Of a DNA stretch of 64,000 nt, positions 42,701-53,989 are shown piece by piece. The notes beneath the pieces are model-generated. The model worked only from the letters and a program-made list of their open reading frames with translations, did not search any database and was not told the DNA's origin. Position 1 is the stretch's first letter; each line of letters begins with the position of its first letter. The DNA is from Haemaphysalis longicornis. Its lineage: Eukaryota; Arthropoda; Arachnida; Ixodida; Ixodidae. The DNA lies in the NCBI GenBank assembly GCA_013339765.2, contig CM023450.1, positions 40,494,711 to 40,558,710 of the forward strand, written 5' to 3'. Both the position numbers and the translations under genes were made by a program.

Positions 42701-45700
42701 GTCACCGAGTATAGATGGATAGGGTTATTTAAAAAGATAGAGTTCTCTCTCTCCCTCTTTCTCCTTCTTTCTCTCATAAATCTGTTCCTTCCACAGGACT
42801 GTACTGTTGCCACAGTTTCTTCGTTTGTTTTACAATTTACAATTGTTTTACAATTATAGTTTGTTTTTACTAGATGCTTTTGTCAAATTCAAAGCTCTCC
42901 AGCTGCCCTGTGCTTACAGATTCTGTTTTAGCTGGCATTCTCATTGCAGTAAACCTCGACAAAGCTTTCATGTTTACATGTACTCCTTTTTACACATAGG
43001 AAGCATAGTGCTTTTTGATAATTTTATGTATACCTAGTCACCCTCATCCTGAAATATGTTAAGCGTATATGGCTCGCTCGTGCAACCTACATACTGAACA
43101 TGGTTTGTTTGCTGGAGCATTGCTTTGTTGTTCATGTTTAGTGGTTACTGCGGACAGTAAGGCTAATTCCAGTGTGTGTGTTGCTTGCAGGGCATTCACT
43201 ATGGGCAGCGCCGCTCTCTCTGGTGCCAGTTCTGCAATGCCAAGATGACGGCGCTGATGGAGTCGGTCAAGTTTCTGCAGCTGCAGCCCTCCAAGGCAGC
43301 AGGTCCGTATCACTTGACCGTGCAGTGGTCCCTTGGTCTCATGCAGCACGCCCCTCCCCTTCGCCTCTCTTTCTCTCTCTTTTGTTTTTGACTGCAATGA
43401 ACACAGTTATTTTTCTATGATATGTGGCTTCTTGGTGTACCGGCAAGCTTCAATTCATGCTTTGCTTCGTGATATCTGCTGAGCCACTGCCACTATAGCC
43501 GCGTTTACATGAGTGCGACAGAATGCGATAGCAGCGCGTCACATTTCCTAGCGCATCACGAGTAATGCGATGCGCTAGCGTTTACATGTAGCGCATTACC
43601 TCTGGTGAGATGGTAGCGCCATACGGTGTCGCACATCGAAGGTAAAGCAGCGTTTCTGGCACTTCCAAAGCTTCCGGCACGGCTGTTCTGTTCTTTTTTC
43701 ACGACTCGCATTTTCTGGCGTCTTACACTCGATTTAAACGTTTTTAAATGCAAAGCTGCGTTTGTAAGGCTTACTTTTCTTGTCGACATAATTTATAATG
43801 CGATGCGCTCGCGTTTACATGCACTTCGAAAGTCGACTTACGCGTCTCAATCCACCCCGATCTGGCGCATTAATGCGACGTCGCTTTCCTAGCGCATTAG
43901 CCCCGTTTACATGGATGCGATGCGCTAGAAAATTGATGCGATGCGATGCGATGCGCCACTTGTCGCATTCATGTAAACGCGGCTTATGGCCATTATTCAC
44001 AAAGTTTCTGCACCTTCATGCGTGTGAGCACCAAAGATTAGCTTTGCAACTGAGAAGGGGTCTGGACCTTGACTTTAGAATATAGAATGGAACTCTGCAG
44101 CGTGCATCGTCTGCTAAGGGCTTGGAAAGCCCTTCATGAGAAACTGCTTCGCCCAATGGCACATGGCTTCAGTGAATTTTAATGCGTAGCATCTTTTGCA
44201 GAGTACCGTCACAGACAGGACCGTGTAACCCCTTGCATGTGCACGAAAATGCAAAACTGGCAGAAGGGACACATTAATCATTATAATAGTGTAAATGGAG
44301 ATAATGGGTCGAACGGAATTTTGAAAACCAGGAAATAAGGAAAATAGAAAGAAAAATGAGAATTTTACAAAAATGATCTGACGAAGTAAGAAATATGCAT
44401 ATTATAGCCCCCACCCCCCCCCCCCCCTCCTTCCCCGAAAAAAAAAAAAAAAACCCGAAGACTAAATAAAGTGTGGGAAAGAGCTTTGGAAATACAAATA
44501 AAAAAAAAAGAAAATGGACAACGCAGCACTACGCCTTGTGTCTGCGGAACAATTCTCTGAATTTCGGCATTTTTTTTTTTTTGTAGGTAGAAAACTGTTC
44601 AAGCTAGGACATCAGTTTTTGCTAATCTCTTTGCTAATGTGTGGAAACATTCCTTTTTCTTTCAGAATTCTGTATTCTTGTCATTTTGATTAGATAAAAA
44701 TTTTGTATTTGGCAACTTTAAATATTCTATTAAATTCATTGCTCTGTTAAAAACTAGTCAAATAATTTAAAAGTGCATCTGTGTAACTTTGTTTTGGTAT
44801 GAATGAGACTGAAAGCACTTGATGCAGGAGAAGGACAATGTTGAGATACATCATGAGCTAACTCCCATTGATGCATATTTTGGAAAAAACCCTCATTTAT
44901 ATGTGGCGACGCTCCCCACTTCAGTACACTACACATGCACATACCCAAAATCATTTTAGGAATCTTTTCTTCTTTTTCTTTTTTCTTTTTCTTTTTCCTC
45001 CAGTAAAGACATGGAGGGTGTGCTGATGTAGCCTGCTTGCAACACGTCTACCGTCTCATCTTCTATTAGTTTTGCAATTCAACCTTTCTTTGATTTTGCC
45101 AATCATGATACATTCATCAAAAAGTGGCCCACACTTGCACGTGCTGAAGTGGTGAGCCACCCATCCATCATTCGCATTCTTTACATTGTACGAACACGCT
45201 AAGATGATTGTCAGTACGCGCGTGTGGTGCGTTGAAGTGGAGCGCGTTGACATGCATAAATGAGAGTTTTTCTGAAATATATCTTGCTGGAAGTTAGTGC
45301 TTGTGGTGTCTCTCGTTCTTCGTGCCTGCCTTTTGTTAAAAGCACTTTCAGTGTCATTATGCATCACCAACAGGCTCAAACCATGACCCTTTATTTAGAC
45401 TTCGTGTTGGTATGCGTCATGACATTTTCAAACCAGAAGTTCTTATGGACTTTTTTTTTTTCTGAAACACCAAACGGGGCATTTTTCCCATGGTTTGGAA
45501 TTAACTAAGAAGGTGTTGAAAGAAGCCTTTGTCTTCCTTTGCCCAACAGAAAAATCTGGACCCAGCTTCTCCATCAAGGCCCCCAAGATGGTGAAGAATG
45601 TGAAGGACCCGGCCATTCAGGAAGGCAGGCCCCTTCCCGATGGGGGCATCTGCAAGCACTACAAGAAGAGCTTTCGCTGGCTCAGGTGGGGCATGGCAGG

Positions 45701-48700
45701 AAAAAAACGGGCTGAACTTTGTACTCCCTGCTTAGTCTTGTCTGTGGCCTGCTCAACTGAGAAGTCGGCCCTGAGGAAAGTGTCTCTTAGTATTCAGATC
45801 TAAGCACTGGCAAATAGACCGTGGGTTGCCAAAGTCTGCTGGCTAGGAGAATGCATTGGTAAAGAAGTGAGGAAATACACCAGAATAGAAAAAAAATTGC
45901 TGACATTATGGCTTCCACTCGGAAGCCTTGCTTAGAATTTAGCTGGGACTATTTTGAGCCCGGGGCTACAATAAAAAGGGAACTAAGCTTTGATATTTTG
46001 AACCAGAGGCAGAAAAATTGCGCTCAGCACCTAGGTTTTGTAGCGAGTGCTGCGGAAATCATAGCCGCACCCATCTTGCCGATTGCAACACGTCACCTGC
46101 TGGGTTGTTTCCAGGTTCCCTTGCTGCGGGAAGGCGTACCCGTGCGACAAGTGCCACGAGGAGCAGGAGGGCGGCAGCCACGAGATGAAGTTTGCCACGC
46201 GCATGATCTGCGGCCACTGCTGCAAGGAGCAGGTGAGGGCCATCAGCCGGCAATGCGAAGTAGCAGCAGCAGAGCGGTAGGGGTGGGGGGGGCATGTCAT
46301 CTCGAGTGGGGGAGTTGAGGTGAGGATCAGGATACTACTACTGCTACTCATCTGCGGTGAGAGTACTATTTGGGCCCACAAGCGCAAGTAGAAGTGCACA
46401 CGCACATTTCAACTTTGGGCTGCAAGTCCCACTCGGACAGTTCTCCACATGTGACTGCCGTATATATGGCATTGAGGTGGGAGGCAGGCAAGAGACACAG
46501 TACCGGTCCTCTTAGCATCCGCTATGGTGAATCAAGCAGTTAGGTTAGGCAAGGGTCTCCCTCTCAAAAATATTGTGCGCGAAGCACCCTTGTCGCTCAA
46601 TACCTCTGCCACCCACCCGTCACCTGTTTTTTTTTTTTTTTTTTTCACATGAAAGCCCTGAAAGCGGGTGCACATTCTTGTGACAAATCTGCAGTGGGTG
46701 AAGGTGCCTTTCTTTCCTTTGAGAGGAGGAGGTTAGTGTTTATTTGACGGCTTTTTTTGTGTGTGTGGATGTAGCACGTATGAACTCACTGCAGGCTGTT
46801 GAAAAAGTAGAGGTACAAAGGTGCAGTGCTAGAAAGCAGTAGCTGCCCTCCAAGCAGTAACGTGAGAATGGGCCTGGTTGCTTATGTTGCCCGTGGTGCC
46901 GTGACAGAATGGTGGACCGGCAGCATACGCAAGTGCAGATCGCTATTGGGAAAAGGTCCATTTTGTGAGCTTCGCATTTCGTAGAGCCTTTCGCTGATTT
47001 TTGTGCACATTTGGTTTAGTGTGTAAATTTGTTTGTGGGGGGTTGTGCTAAAGTGTAACAGGCACACGCCCGCTGCATGTGCTATATGTTTCCTCCTACC
47101 TTTATCTCGCAGCCCTTTGCCGCCGAGAGGCCCTGCATTGGCTGTGCCAACTTCATGACCAAGAAGCCCACAGCGCACTGGGAGGGGGGCCGAGGGTGTC
47201 GGGACAAGATCCGCATGAGCAAGTAAGGGGCATATTACTGAGCAGCACCTTTTAGGGCATTGCACAGTTCTTCCCTGTGAGCTGATCGCGTATACTGGAT
47301 TGTTCGTTAGGCCCACTTTGTTGGGACAGAGCCCCCTCACTCAGTACCACAGGTTGAATGGGGGGGGTGACAGGCTTTGAAACGGTAACCATGACTGCTC
47401 CTTCACAACTCCTTTGCTGATAGAAATGAGGTTCGGGGCTTTTATACCGGTGTGTTACATTATGCAGTCCAGGGAGTGGAAGAAATATTTTATGGGGGTT
47501 TGTTGAAAGTTACTAGCTGGGCAGGGAATGTCTTCAAAAAGTTGGGATTTTACTTCCAGAATGGCCTCTCCTGCTAGGGCCATTTTGGCCTGCAGTATCC
47601 TGAAGTAAATTATAAATATTCAATGTATGAAAAGGACGAGGAATAACCATTTATTTTCTCAAATTTAAAGCAGAGTTTTTTTTTAGAACAGCATTATTTT
47701 GAGACCGTAAGGGATACTTGGGGCTGGAAAATTTGGATGAGAAGTTGGGTTTAACCCAATTCTTGTACATGTGGTTTGGGCAGAGATATCAAGTACTGTA
47801 AGGTATTTTCTTCAGGTTGAAGGACACCGTATGTACATAAATATGTTTTTGTGTTATTTCTTTGTAGAGTTGTAAACTATTCAGAATTCCCGTCTGCGGT
47901 CAACACATGGGTTACTGGTTTACTGGAGCAGTGGGGTTGCAGCAGACGGCTATGGCTCATGTTTTATGGGAACTATCGCAAAACAAATTGTATGATATTG
48001 GACTGCTGAGACAACTACATAACTGTGGGGAGTTTTGTGACAGTCACTTGATATCAGCAGTAATTATCAGTCCCAGTTTTAATGCCAATATCGTGAAGCC
48101 ACCACTCCCAGTCATTCCAACAGCATCATAAAGCCACCGTGAACCTGACAGCCCCATGTTTGTCTGCTAGGATAAAACTAGTCCTTGATTCATTCGGCTA
48201 ATTCATTAACCCTTTGAGGGTCGAAATTTTTTGCCAAATGCGACCCCCCAGGGTCGATTTTTGTTATTGCTGATTTAAATTCTTCAGATGAATCTATTTC
48301 GAGAAAAAATTATTGTAATTTTTTTAGGGTGACCATGAAGTGACAAAAAATAGTTGTGTTGTTACATACATGTGGTTTATTGATGAGTAACACAAGAAAA
48401 ATTCTAAATAAAAACCTTATACTACTTTTACAAAATGATGCATTGTGCATCGATGCATCGAAATCAGATAGACATCAGTTTCGCGGGCGCAAAAAGCGGG
48501 AAGCGCCCGGAGGACGATACCGAAACCAGCCGCTGCGCACGCGAGCGCGGCCGGATGCGCGAGCGATAGACGGCGCACCGCTCCTATAAAATACAAAAAA
48601 AAAAGGAGAAAAGAGCCTCATCAGTTTCGCAGGTGCCCTTGGTCTGTGGCAGGCGCAACAAGCGAGAGGCACCCGGGGGGCGATACCCAGCGCGCCCCTC

Positions 48701-50186
48701 ATTACCGGATGCGCAAGCGATAGCCGGCGCGCCGCTGAAGTAAATCATAAAAAAAATGAAAAAAAGAGCCATCGGCACAAGAAAATAATTTGACGTATTT
48801 CCGCAGTGTGGCAGCACATGCCAAGCAAGAGAAGTTGGCGAAAAAGGCGCGCTTTTTAAACATACAAGCAATGACGTACATATACGTTATTGACCATTTT
48901 GAAGGTGTTTGCAGAGGACGTATATGTACGTCCGTGACCCTGAAAGGGTTAAAAAAAAGTGCAGATTGCAAATTACAAACAATCATGCTTTATTCCTAGC
49001 GCTCATTTGGCTTTGCTGTCCTACCACATTTGCAGTAGGGATTCGGGGAAGTTTTTTTATTTCGCAGCTCCTGAAACCCATGTAAATGACATTGTATTGT
49101 ATACGTTTGTGTATGCACAGATATAATCTTTGATTGAGCTGTCTATAAAAACAGTAACTGTCTGCAGCTTGTGTTAGTTATCGCTGGACAGAATTTGTGC
49201 CATTTCAGTGCATACTGTGCTGCCCTTCTTTGCGAAAAATAGTCTTGTTATGAGAACACCGCTAATGAGCGCACAAACGCTCTGAGTGTCTGTCCGTGCA
49301 TATGCAGTCGACTCCCATTGATACAAAGTTTGCGGGGACTGCAATTGAACAAAAAGCACACGAACAGCATTGTTTCTAGTCCCCAACACGTTTCCCTTCT
49401 TGATTTCGCTTAGAATGTCTATTTCCGTTGCCAAGTTGAGCATGCGACACAAGTTGCCAGGCAGTTCAGACTCATCGGTAAAATTGAAGCCTGAAGCGTT
49501 CCACCACACAAACTGCCCACACGGCGCTGTGTCAACAAAAAAAGTTGGGGACCTCAAAACAGAGATGCGTACGCTGGTGCGAGTCTACCTGGCCTGCCAT
49601 TTCATCAACTGTGCGATTCTCAGTTGCGATTGCACTGACTGCAGTACAGAACACTGCACAGTTTTTGCGCTTCAAAATTTTAAATTTGAAAGTCAAATCG
49701 GTGCTTTTTATTCGAAATAACTTCCAATTAGCTGTTGTAATGGGTTTTAGCTTTGAATTATCAAGCAATTTCTTCCCCTGGATTGCATGCAAAATTGCCG
49801 GGAAAAACACACCCCTTCCATTTAAATGAAAATTTCAATTAAGCGACTCCAAATTATCAATAGTCGACTGTGTAGTATGAATAGATATTTGTGTGTATGT
49901 AGGAAAAAATTCAGCGATTGTCTGCTGCATTAGACTTCGTGGCAGGAAGATCACCCACTTATGTACTTCCACTTCATTTGACGCAGAACACTTGTCTTTA
50001 AACTGAACTCGGAGAATGCGGGGAAATTCGCTTTTCTCAACAAGAGTGTGTTGTAGCTTTCAGCTGGGACCTAGTGTGCTAACAGATTGTTCTGCTCCTT
50101 GCTGCTCTTAAAGGGACGACAACAAGAAGTTCAGTGGCACCAACAAGACCATCTCAAGGAAAGCACAAGAGAAGATTGCCCCTAAG
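36726..50186 (+). CDS. CCCH-RWD-CHY zinc-finger protein, eleven exons
   Basis: Coding exons: 36726-37405, 38453-38564, 39396-39557, 39645-39700, 40570-40714, 41488-42348, 43191-43302, 45550-45685, 46115-46232, 47113-47222, 50114-50186. They sum to 2565 nt, about 854 aa. Two C-x8-C-x5-C-x3-H fingers (residues about 86-105 and 144-163) suggest RNA binding. Residues about 228-400 have the RWD-like layout found in CHY proteins: 'FVFGPTDPDW', then 'LTLLVVFPKLYPKE'. Exon 6 is acidic and charged, with a Cys-rich 'CGRCRCNVDV..CGRCSRSC' part at about 593. The CHY domain follows: 'GICKHYKKSFRWLR', 'FPCCGKAYPCDKCHEE', 'MICGHCCKEQ', 'CIGCANF'. CHY fingers bind several zinc ions; yeast Hot13 is a short example. 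The ATG at 36726 was chosen as the start nearest the recognisable part; its -3 base (T) is weak. No symbol is assigned. Confidence 0.85.
36981..37217 (+). other. Two CCCH zinc-finger coding segments
   Basis: 'CKFFAKNGRCRNGDLCRFSH' is encoded from 36981, and 'CRFFERHGYCRYGRGCRYLH' from 37155. Spacing C-x8-C-x5-C-x3-H in both, with the aromatic residues typical of RNA-binding CCCH fingers. Confidence 0.92.
37406..38452. other. CCCH/CHY intron 1
   Basis: Donor GTAAGG, acceptor 'cctttgcag'. Contains a poly-C run (about 37885-37902) and a (GT)n-rich spot near 37808. No gene. Confidence 0.55.
38565..39395. other. CCCH/CHY intron 2
   Basis: Donor GTACGT, acceptor 'ttaaggcag'. Nothing else was recognised. 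Confidence 0.5.
39701..40569. other. CCCH/CHY intron 4
   Basis: Donor GTGAGC, acceptor 'ttttttgcag'. No other feature was recognised. Confidence 0.55.
40715..41487. other. CCCH/CHY intron 5
   Basis: Donor GTGAGT, acceptor 'cctcgtctag'. No other feature was recognised. Confidence 0.55.
42349..43190. other. CCCH/CHY intron 6
   Basis: Donor GTAAGT, acceptor 'tgcttgcag'. The 'tttacaatt' motif is locally repeated near 42830-42855, beside a (TC)n tract. No gene. Confidence 0.55.
43303..45549. other. CCCH/CHY intron 7, with a foldback MITE
   Basis: Holds the TIR element at 43496-43986 and C and A homopolymer runs near 44412-44455. The rest is AT-rich with no recognised gene. Confidence 0.5.
43496..43986. 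mobile_element. TIR element with 'AGCCGCGTTTACATG' termini
   Basis: The left end 'tagccgcgtttacatgagtg' + 'cgaca' is the inverse of the right end 'tgtcgcattcatgtaaacgc' + 'ggcta'-like text, with TA-type flanks. Internal 'gtttacatg' and 'gcgatgcg' words occur in both orientations, giving the element subterminal inverted symmetry. About 490 bp, no protein. Confidence 0.8.
45686..46114. other. CCCH/CHY intron 8
   Basis: Donor GTGGGG (weak), acceptor 'gttgtttccag'. No other feature was recognised. Confidence 0.5.
46233..47112. other. CCCH/CHY intron 9
   Basis: Donor GTGAGG, acceptor 'tttatctcgcag'. A T homopolymer occurs near 46627-46645. No gene. Confidence 0.5.
47223..50113. other. CCCH/CHY intron 10
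   Basis: Donor GTAAGG, acceptor 'tgctcttaaag'. Contains the full-length TTAA MITE at 48206-48952. The remainder has no recognised gene. Confidence 0.5.
48206..48952. mobile_element. Full-length TTAA MITE (piggyBac-like ends)
   Basis: TTAA at 48206-48209 is followed by 'ccctttgagggtcg'; the right end reads 'cgtgaccctgaaaggg' then TTAA at 48949-48952. The termini are inverse over about 13 bp with one mismatch. TTAA flanks and CCCTTT termini are typical of piggyBac-superfamily elements. About 740 bp, no transposase. A truncated relative lies at 460-1047. Confidence 0.88.
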
Positions 50187-50193
50187 AAGTGAT
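50114..50193 (+). CDS. Last exon of the CCCH/CHY gene, with a possible A-run indel
   Basis: Joined in phase, this exon encodes 'KDDNKKFSGTNKTISRK' and then 'STREDCP' with TAA at 50184-50186. If one A of the AAAA at 50160-50163 is extra, the reading becomes 'AQEKIAPKK' with TGA at 50191-50193. The basic alternative tail fits the preceding Lys-rich segment better, but this is a judgement and both readings are short. Confidence 0.75.
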
Positions 50194-50250
50194 TCGGGTA
50201 TAACAACAACTGGGTGCCTGATTTTGCAGTAATTTTTCTACTTGAATCAG

Positions 50251-50256
50251 AATAAA
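50251..50256 (+). promoter_or_regulatory. Polyadenylation signal AATAAA of the CCCH/CHY gene
   Basis: AATAAA lies about 60 bp after the stop codon and is followed by a GT-rich stretch (about 50278-50305), the usual downstream element. Confidence 0.75.
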
Positions 50257-50309
50257 GAGACAAGATATTTTTGCAGCAGTTGTGCTCTGTTGTGTTTGTA
50301 TTGGAAATT

Positions 50310-50755
50310 GGAGGCACTATTCATCCGGAGATCTTGTTTGAAGGCAAAGCACTGCTTGGCTTGTGGTGATTGCTTGAAACTACATATGTGTAATTAGTTG
50401 GAATTACTTGGAATATGCTTGGTATTACGATTTCATTACATTACATTGAAATTACTGTCACAGTTTCTTGAAGCATGTGTAACTATATTGGAAAAACATG
50501 TCTACCCCAATTGGTGAGAAGGATGTCATGATGAAGGCTGTATGTGGGTGTGTGTGTGCATAGTAATTTTGCTATGAGACTGTACAAGTGCACATATCGC
50601 AAAATCTGGGTGGGGTAAATGAAGAATGCTTTGCATTAAAATGAAAAGTTATGACTGACTTTCCCTTTTAAGATCCTCATTGTGTGATGGTGTCAAGAGC
50701 TTTCTGATGAGTTTTGTGCTACAGTGCACATATTTTGGTGTTGTGTTTGCACTTA
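50310..50755. other. Intergenic stretch downstream of the CCCH/CHY gene
   Basis: AT-rich, with scattered 'attacttggaat'-like words. Nothing else was recognised. Confidence 0.4.
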
Positions 50756-50759
50756 TTTA

Positions 50760-50872
50760 AAAGATAACTGACACCAAAATTCCATTTCTGAAAACTGATA
50801 TAATGTGGTTCCGGAAGATAACTGACACCAAAATTTGATTTCTGAAAGCTGCTATAATGTGGTTTCTGAAGA
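50760..50872. repeat. Two-unit tandem repeat, about 54 bp each
   Basis: 'agataactgacaccaaaatt' ... 'tttctgaaaactgatataat' + 'gtggtt' is repeated at once with 'tgctataatgtggttt'. Confidence 0.85.
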
Positions 50873-51400
50873 TGCCAGAATGCCTTCCTGCGATTATGAG
50901 AGTCAGATGTCACTTAGAACCGATTTTATATTGATATTATTGCCACAGTTTTGAGAGGCTGGAAAACAGCTGCTCAGCAACTCTGCTTCCATCTTGGCGA
51001 CATGCATATCAATTGGGAATAAAACTGACGAGCCTGTGCATGGCAAAAGATAATGCAAAGTAGACATTTTGGTGGAGCTTGTGGCGTCTTTTGTACCCTT
51101 TTGCCCCACCACCTACACCTCTGCTGAATCTGGCAAGACTAATTGAGGGGGAAGCGGTGCATAGGAGGCCATGAAAGCTGTCTTGGGATGCTCTTGACGC
51201 CAAAGACAAGGCTGGCATCTTACTTGAACAGGAACGTAGTGACATCAGTTGTGCCCTAGAGTCTCCCTCATCCGCTCTATGGTTCTCACCGGCTGAAACC
51301 AAAACTTGTGCCTTGAACGTCGCTGTAAATTACGGTTGGCAGCGTACTAGCCATTTTTAATTCGTATGTATAGTTTTAAGTGCTAGCAGGGACTTATAAG
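50870..51400. repeat. Dispersed repeat, copy 2 (also at 19270-19930)
   Basis: Same block order as copy 1: 'aatgccttcctgcgattatg', 'ttttgagaggctgg', 'cttttgccccaccacc', 'aagacaaggctggcatctta'. Diverged, with indels; no coding content. Confidence 0.7.
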
Positions 51401-52129
51401 AACAAAAAGGAATGAAATTAGGTGATCATGCTCGTTTAAAGAATAATCACCATTTAGCTCTCAATATCCTTATTAGGCCTGCAGTGCTGTGTGCTGCCGA
51501 AGTACCTCCTTTGCTTTGATGGCAAAGAGGTGAAGATTAAAATATCAAAATAGTCGAAGTAAGGGCGCTGAACCACACAGGAGTGGCCACATCCATGTGG
51601 TATGAAGTTTGTAGGCGCCAGAATAGAAGTGGCGGGATTGAGATTATTTGGCCATGTAAAACTACTACACCAGGAAGGCACTGAAGTTGGCATGTCCCGG
51701 GAAGGGCGTAAGATGCTGACCCAATCAAATATGGCTAGAAACTATTAGGAGGTGGTTGGGACTGCAGGTGCCAAGACTCGGTCACTACTGGGGCGAAAGA
51801 AAGTTTTCGCCAGAGACCGCGTGTGACCTGACTTGCGAGCAAATCGAAAGCTGCGTGGAGAATATCAAGGTTCTTATCGACCATTTAGAGTTCTTCACAA
51901 CTTTGCCATCGTGGTGTAGCGGCCGATGGCGCTGTGGAGCAAAGGATGCAGGGCAGGGGACGTGGGAAGAGGTCGGGGCTGAGAAAAGTAGGTCGGGCAA
52001 TGTCAAATGCGCCGAGAAGAAACGTGCCAAAACGTGTCCAACAACACGCTCCGAGCGATTGCGCAAGTGTTATGTCAGTGCACACGACAAGAAAGCGCGC
52101 CGACCGGCCCCCTGGCAACGGCCGACGCC
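51401..52129. other. Intergenic, no gene recognised
   Basis: Open frames exist but none resembles a known family. 'LRLFGHVKLLHQEG' near 51645 is faintly reminiscent of a LINE tail, too weak to call. Confidence 0.35.
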
Positions 52130-52414
52130 GTTCTAAAAGCGGGCAGTGCGGAAGAGAAACGGGCTCCCGGCTTTGGGGAGAAGGTTGGCCGGCGGTGAAA
52201 GTGTTGCGCCCGGCGTTATCCTCTCAGCTGGTTCCCGCGCCAGTTCGCAGCAGATTGGTCTCTCGGTAAAGTTGACAGCACTCGCTTCCACCGGGGTCCT
52301 CGATTTAGCTGGGCGGAGCCTCCGACCGGGTCTTCTTTGACTCGGCACTGCGCAGCTCGACAGAATCGGTGTCAGCGGGGCTCTGGGTTTTGGGGCTCCG
52401 GCGTCCTTGATCCG
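52130..52414 (+). promoter_or_regulatory. Candidate CpG-rich promoter and non-coding first exon of an unknown gene
   Basis: The stretch is rich in CpG relative to its surroundings and ends in 'ccg|gtgagtaccg', a near-ideal splice donor at 52415. No long open frame is shared with a known family, so if it is an exon it would be mostly 5' UTR with the gene running right. Inference from composition and one splice site only. Confidence 0.35.
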
Positions 52415-53860
52415 GTGAGTACCGCGCCATCGCTTTTCGTGTCGTCTGCTGCGGTCGTCTGCTAGTACGCGTTCAACCGGTTTCGCACCCGCTCAGCTTT
52501 TGATGAGAGAGGTCTTTGTGTTGTGTCGAAGCTGCTAGAAAAGGAATCTAGACCTGCGAAGTTCGCGCAAGTTCGAGTGCAAGCCGCAGCGTGGTTCCGA
52601 AACGTAAACTGGGAGGACGACGTCACGCGCGGTTGCGCGCAAGGGGTCAGCAAACTTCCGCGTTGCTCGCCGCGTTTGTCGTGCGTGGGCGCGAACTGAG
52701 CGGAGAGATAGTTGCTGTCTCTTTGCGAAATGTAGTACAACTGACGGCTCCTCGCGTCTTTGGTCGTGGACGGGTCATTCAAACGTCTGAATGCTGGATT
52801 CGTGAGGAGAGCAATATCTGAAAATTGCAGGAAACCGCGAACTTTGCGTGGAAGCTGCGTGCGAATTAGCGAGCGGCTGAAGTAAAAAAAAAGAAAAGTA
52901 CATCTTTGTGTCATTGGGCACTTATGAAAATATCGAATGGAAACTTTTTCACGTCAAAGGATTGAGGCACAGGTTTCCATCGTAGGAGACCCCCCTGCAG
53001 CCCAGCCATATCTCTCTTGTACCCTGTCTCCTCCGTGAGTCAGGGAGGGGACAAGTTGTATCCGTAACACGTACTGTCAATCTATGCGAAAGGGCATATT
53101 ATAGCGTAAAAAAAATTCAAAGAATTGAACCCTCTCGGAAGCTGTGGGCAAGCCACCTCGAAAAGACTTTAGGGACGGGGTGACGAATCTGAAATAAATT
53201 TCCAGCTGGATTGTACGGTCGCCTAGCCTGTCACGAGGAACGCGGCCTGGCTTTAATTTAGGAGCTTTGTCTGCAGACGTTCACAGTCTCCTCAACTTGT
53301 TATTTAGATTGCTCGAGAGCTCTGTATTTTTTTTTTTTTTGCAAATGATTTCATGGACCGCCCGTGAGCTTTCCAGAACTATTGTAGACAGCTGAATCGA
53401 AGACACCATCAGTTTTCACGCAGGAGCTGAATACTTTATACCTAATGCTCCGTGCTTTCAGTACTCGCCATAATTAGGGGACATGTTTTCTGGGCTTATT
53501 ATAGCCCCTAGAATCGGTGTTGTTCGGTGTCCAATATTAGTGCCGGAAACAGACCAACGTTATCGGTGTTTGGGCTGTACAACGACTGCATGCCTGTTAT
53601 TACTAATTATTCCCCCCCCCCCCCACCACCAAAAAAAAGAAAAACTGCGCCATCTCCACTAAAATGAAACCTAGGGAGGGGCGAAGCATGCAGTGTGTAA
53701 GTGTATGATGCGGTTTAGATGTATGACGGGGTTTCGAAGTTATGATGAAGTGTATAATGCGGTTTCAATGCTGAGCGCGTGGCATCTTAGGCCTTGGCGT
53801 TTTTGCCCAAGGAGACGAAGCCGTTGGGGGGTTGAGGTATACATCTTTGCTGTAAAAGCC
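52415..53860. other. No gene recognised
   Basis: A second GC-rich patch (52580-52690), T and C homopolymer tracts near 53328 and 53612, and nothing recognisable as coding. Confidence 0.35.
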
Positions 53861-53867
53861 TCGAAGC

Positions 53868-53981
53868 GTTCTAACGCGAGGCGTTCGAAAACGAGTGTTC
53901 TGGTATGTTCTTTTAGTACGAGTGTTTGCCCACTGATATGAAAAGTTCTAGCGCGAGGCGTTGGAAAACAAGTGTCCCGGT
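53868..53981. repeat. Direct repeat of about 37 bp, 76-bp period
   Basis: 'gttctaacgcgaggcgttcg' + 'aaaacgagtgttctggt' recurs as 'gttctagcgcgaggcgttgg' + 'aaaacaagtgtcccggt'. Confidence 0.8.
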
Positions 53982-53989
53982 GTTATCCC

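Noticed and set aside
51640..51730. LINE tail like 'LRLFGHVKLLHQEG'
   Set aside because: Match too short and stops on both sides.
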